Assembly (NCBI RefSeq): GCF_001649575.2
Contig: NC_051448.1
Span: 13,076,458 to 13,140,457 of the forward strand
DNA: 64,000 nucleotides
From: Kryptolebias marmoratus
Lineage: Eukaryota > Chordata > Actinopteri > Cyprinodontiformes > Rivulidae
Reading direction: 5' to 3'
Shown: positions 60,480-64,000 of the stretch, in pieces
How the letters are laid out: every line of letters starts with the position of its first letter
Numbering within the stretch: the stretch's first letter is position 1
Program-made: the position numbers and the translations under genes
Notes under the pieces: model-generated
Seen by the model: only the letters and a program-made list of their open reading frames with translations
The model's database searches: none
What the model was told of the DNA's origin: nothing

Positions 60480-62110
60480 AGGAGCAAAAATATTCCCACT
60501 GTTTCACCTTCTGCATCAACGCAGTAAATATTTTTTCCTTCAATGAAACAAAGACACAACTTCTTTTTTCCTCTGCGTTAAACCGTCACACTTGACTGTT
60601 TCTCTAAATACTGGAAGCTTTCCCTCGTGCCACCTCGAAAAATGAAAAAAAAAAAAAAAATTACCTGTAAGTGAACTCACAGGTATAAAAAAACAAAATG
60701 TGACGCATCAGAACAAAATAATAAGAGTAAAGAATAGATGTTATCATCGCCGCAAAGAGGATTGGCTTTTAATTGCAGAGAACCAGATGAAGTCAAAGAG
60801 CCGCGATGTTTATCTGGAAACGAAGAAATCCCCTGAATCAAAGGGCAAACCGTTTCCACCGCACCGAAATTACCCCCAAAAGTTTCACACTGAGGGTGCA
60901 ATTCTGGAAAAAAAATTTGGCATATTCAGCAGAATGATCAAGTCTTCTGTGAAAGCTTTAAAGACCCACTTATGTTAATTTTATAAGAAGGAGGAAAAAC
61001 CTGCTAGAGCTTGTCAATGTCCTGAAATCTTTGAAAGGAAGCTCATAAATAACAAGCTACAAGGCAGCTTTAGGTGTGAAGCTTGTGTAAACTGCCTATA
61101 CAAAAGCACATAAATGAACATTTTTAACCACCCAATTAATCGGTACCATAATAACATAATATTTTATTACTTGCAAACCCAAAATGTGATTGACATGTTA
61201 GTGATTTTGTTGTAAAACTGAGATGACAAACGAGTGCAGCATCTAAAAGAGCGCGAAACTGAGCAGAGGAGCTCCAATCAGCAGGAACTATGCAACGGTT
61301 GCACAATCTCGTACGGGTAAAAACAAAGTCTTGTCAGGAAGGTGGTAATGCTAATTTTAAAGGAATAGTCTGGTTATTTTTTTAAGTGATGTTCTATCTT
61401 GAGCCCTGTTAACACAAGAATGATCTCTGGAAATGTTATGTTTATGTTTATTGTGGTTAATCAACAAGAAAAAAAAAAACCCTGCAATTACATGGATGTG
61501 ACTGTGGTCATTGAATCTGCTGTCGTTTCCATGCCAGGCAGGGTTGCCAAATGAGAAATAAAGAACTATTGTACTGCTGCTTTAAAATAATTGTATTTTG
61601 ATCCAAAATGATATGTGCTGAGTGAGGAGTGCTTTCTCGGAGTGGGGTTGTTGTAAAATTAGTTGTGTGTTGTGATACTCAAACATGGACAGAAATGGAC
61701 CATAAAACTATGTTACAAAAAGGGTAATTATTGTATATCTGGCAACACTGATGCCATGCTTTCAATGAGGCATGCCTGCAGTATGGAGCGTGTACCTGCA
61801 ATAAATAGCATAAAGATCTCAGTAAGGACATTTTTACTGTCCTGTTTTGAGTATTTAGATGGGCAAAACTGCAAGTCATGGCTGATCAGCAGCAGGATAA
61901 AAGCTGGCTTTGGGCATGCATTGACATGTAGCACGATGGACATTGTTTCACTGAGAAAATGATGACAAAGAAAAGGGTGTCTCTAGTTAAAATGACACAG
62001 TGTAAATATATTTACATTAGTGTTTTTACCTTGGGCTGTTTCAGATGGTGGAAGTTCACTCTTGAGAATGACTTCCAGGTCCTCCAAACTGAGATCAGTG
62101 TTTGGGTTTT
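60480..62110. other. Noncoding, nothing firmly recognised
   Basis: Overlapping opposite-strand frames at 61663-61962 look random. A stretch at 61355-61450 (TTTTAAAGGAATAGTCTGGT) may be the end of a dispersed element related to the hairpin at 62115. Confidence 0.4.
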
Positions 62111-62114
62111 TTGG

Positions 62115-62243
62115 GTGTTTTGGGTTTTTTGTTGTTGTTGAAGTGGGGTTGTACGCAGTACTTCTGAACTTTCAGTAAAATACTGAAAGTTCAGAAGTAC
62201 TGCGTACAACCCCACTTCAACAACAACAAAAAACCCAAAACAC
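62115..62243. repeat. Perfect 63-bp inverted repeat with 3-nt loop
   Basis: The left arm 62115-62177 and right arm 62181-62243 are exact reverse complements over 63 bp, separated by AAA. The arms begin GTGTTTTGGGTTTTTTGTTG and end GAACTTTCAGTA at the loop. The GAAGTGGGGTTGTACGCAGT part resembles the terminus of a fish MITE that I remember. Confidence 0.97.
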
Positions 62244-63085
62244 TGCTTTTGGAATAGGTTGAAAAAAGGAGAAAATGACTACAAATGAAGCACAGTCCAT
62301 GGAGCTGGCTGCTCTCAGGGGGTAGAATAGTTATTTTTCTATCAAAGTGTCATTTTTTTCTACTGCATGTCGAGGTGCCCTTGAACGAGATAATAGATCC
62401 CATATTTTCCCAAATTGCACTTGTGTTTGAAACTGAAAAGGCACTACACGTAGAGAGCTATGAAGTGATGTGTGAAACTTACCCCAGCAATTACTATTAT
62501 GAAGACCCCAGCTGGATTTTTTAATTTCTGTGGTTGGCTGCATTTCGCAGGGTGAGAGAAAATGGAGGCAGAAGCAGAAAGGAGTAGGATTATATGTCAC
62601 AGGAAGCAGGCGACGATCCATCATTCACTGCTTTTTGTGACATTTAAGGGTTTTTCTTTTTTGCTACAAAAACGTTGGACCTGTTGATGCTCAACCCTGT
62701 CTTTATGAAAAGAACAGGAAAAAAAAAAAAAATCACATTTTTTAATAACTAAACGCACTGGTTGACTGACATGTTGGCTCCTTTTTATGTATTTTTTCCC
62801 AGAAGAATGTTTTGATCTGCGCACTGCAGGTTTTTAATTAGCACAGAACCCAACTATTTTTGGGCAAAATATGTGACGCCGTTCTCAAAAACAAAAAAAA
62901 GAAACTTTTGATATTTTGATGAAACACTTCTTTGTTCCCAACTAAATCAAATCTACATCAGCTGTTGTTTAACGTCTTCATCTAAGCCCTAGAGGCTCTG
63001 GTTTTGGGATAAATCATGTTTTGTCTAGTATTTTTGGAAAAAGAGCAAAGAACACCAAGATCTACTTCTCATTATCTTTCAAAGA
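62244..63085. other. Noncoding, nothing recognised
   Basis: A13 run at about 62721 and no gene that I can support. Confidence 0.45.
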
Positions 63086-63089
63086 TGGT

Positions 63090-63515
63090 CAGTTTTGTCA
63101 GTTCAGCTGCACGTTTGTTAACAAAAAACAGAATGGAGTACATATCTGTTGCATTCGAGAAGGATTTTAAGATCTTTCTACTTGTTTGAAAAGCTTTTAA
63201 TGGTCTTATCAGAATTGTTCTTTCTTTATGAACCTCCACAGAACCCTCAGACCTTCTGGAATCAAGTTGTTAATTATCCCCAAAAAGGGAACTAAGACAG
63301 TCACGGAGGCCTTGGTTTATCATTTTTGGTCCTTGCCTCTGGAATGAACTACAGGCAGACTTGAGGAGAGCTGAGACTGTGGAAATGCTTATTTTTTAAA
63401 TCTAGCATTTATATGAGTCGGTACGAGTCTAATGACCTTTTAATTTTTACTCTGTAAAGCACTTTGCATTGCTGTGTTGTCTGAAAAGTACTGTGTAAAA
63501 AAATTTAAATGATTC
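63090..63515 (+). pseudogene. LINE 3'-end remnant
   Basis: A decayed plus-strand frame with ...FGPCLWNELQADLRRAETVE (63328-63390), matching the LWN.LP..LR.A.S tail of fish LINE proteins. It is followed by TGTAAAGCACTTTGCATTGC and GAAAAGTACTGTGTAAA, the usual LINE 3' end. Several stops and frame changes; inactive. Confidence 0.65.
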
Positions 63516-63587
63516 ATTTCTTTTCCAGTTCTGAGCAGTGCATGCAAATTCACAGTAAAGCTGCACTACATAAAGTTTGGTTTCTTT

Positions 63588-63640
63588 CAGTTGATTGCTG
63601 AACATCCAATGGTTACTTTCTGAGAGTTTCAATAAAGAAG
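63588..63640 (-). repeat. Family A fragment
   Basis: GAACATCCAATGGTTACTTT then CTGAGAGTTTCAATAAAG match only the short ATCATTGGATG/AAACTCTCAGAAAGT part of the family. Confidence 0.5.
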
Positions 63641-64000
63641 AAATAATTAGGAACTAAAATCTATTTCTCCTTCAGGTGGCGTCCCGCAGATTTGATGCAG
63701 AAATCTTTGGCTCAGTCACAACGTTGACAGCTGATGTTGCTAATTTAATGTAATTTGAACACGGGCTGACAAGACTAAAACATGTTTTTTGTTGGTGGTA
63801 CGCTTTGAGTATTTAGACCAAATAAAACCTCAACAGCTTTTAAAAAGACAAAGTTTTCCTCCGTTTATATATCAGATGCACAAATTGACCTCCATGGACA
63901 TAAAAGGAAAAGCATAATTTGACTTTCATCAGGATAAGATCGTGTAAAGAAAGGCTTGTGGTGATTCTTGGCATGCAGAATGAGGCTGAAGGCCACTTCA

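Overview
The window looks like nuclear DNA from a teleost fish. It is AT-rich and gene-poor, with long introns, decayed Tc1-like and non-LTR (LINE) elements of fish type, hAT-like and long-inverted-repeat miniature elements, and large microsatellites. The encoded VEGF-A resembles the fish vegfaa paralogue more than mammalian VEGFA. I cannot name the species; a percomorph-type fish would fit.

I can support only one protein-coding gene: vascular endothelial growth factor A on the minus strand, in eight coding exons from 44898 (start codon) to 31062 (stop). All introns are GT-AG and the exon phases match mammalian VEGFA. Skipping exon 6 gives a 189-residue VEGF165-like protein; including it gives a 214-residue VEGF189-like form. 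A likely promoter and 5' leader occupy about 44899-45800, with an NF-Y box, a GC-rich tandem duplication and several upstream AUGs. The 3' UTR probably runs to about 29465. Candidate regulatory sites (HRE core, CRE/AP-1 cluster, CTCF-like motifs, DR1) lie in the introns and flanks.

Region by region: 1-29 kb (downstream of the gene) is a gene desert with a Tc1 remnant (2.05-2.76 kb), a 41-unit CTAT array (8.86 kb), several dispersed repeats and two opposed LINE fragments (16.0-18.2 kb). 29.5-45.8 kb is vegfaa, with repeats in introns 2, 4 and 5. 46-64 kb (upstream) is again noncoding, with hAT-like elements, a Tc1 remnant (51.7-52.5 kb), a perfect 63-bp inverted repeat (62.1 kb) and a LINE tail (63.1-63.5 kb).

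The points most worth following are an extra CxxC in the VEGF heparin-binding domain, the perfect hairpin at 62.1 kb, and two unnamed dispersed repeat families (called A and B here) that recur across the window. I found no clear evidence of a new multi-gene system. All repeat-family calls rest on reading and recollection of fish repeats, not on a database search.
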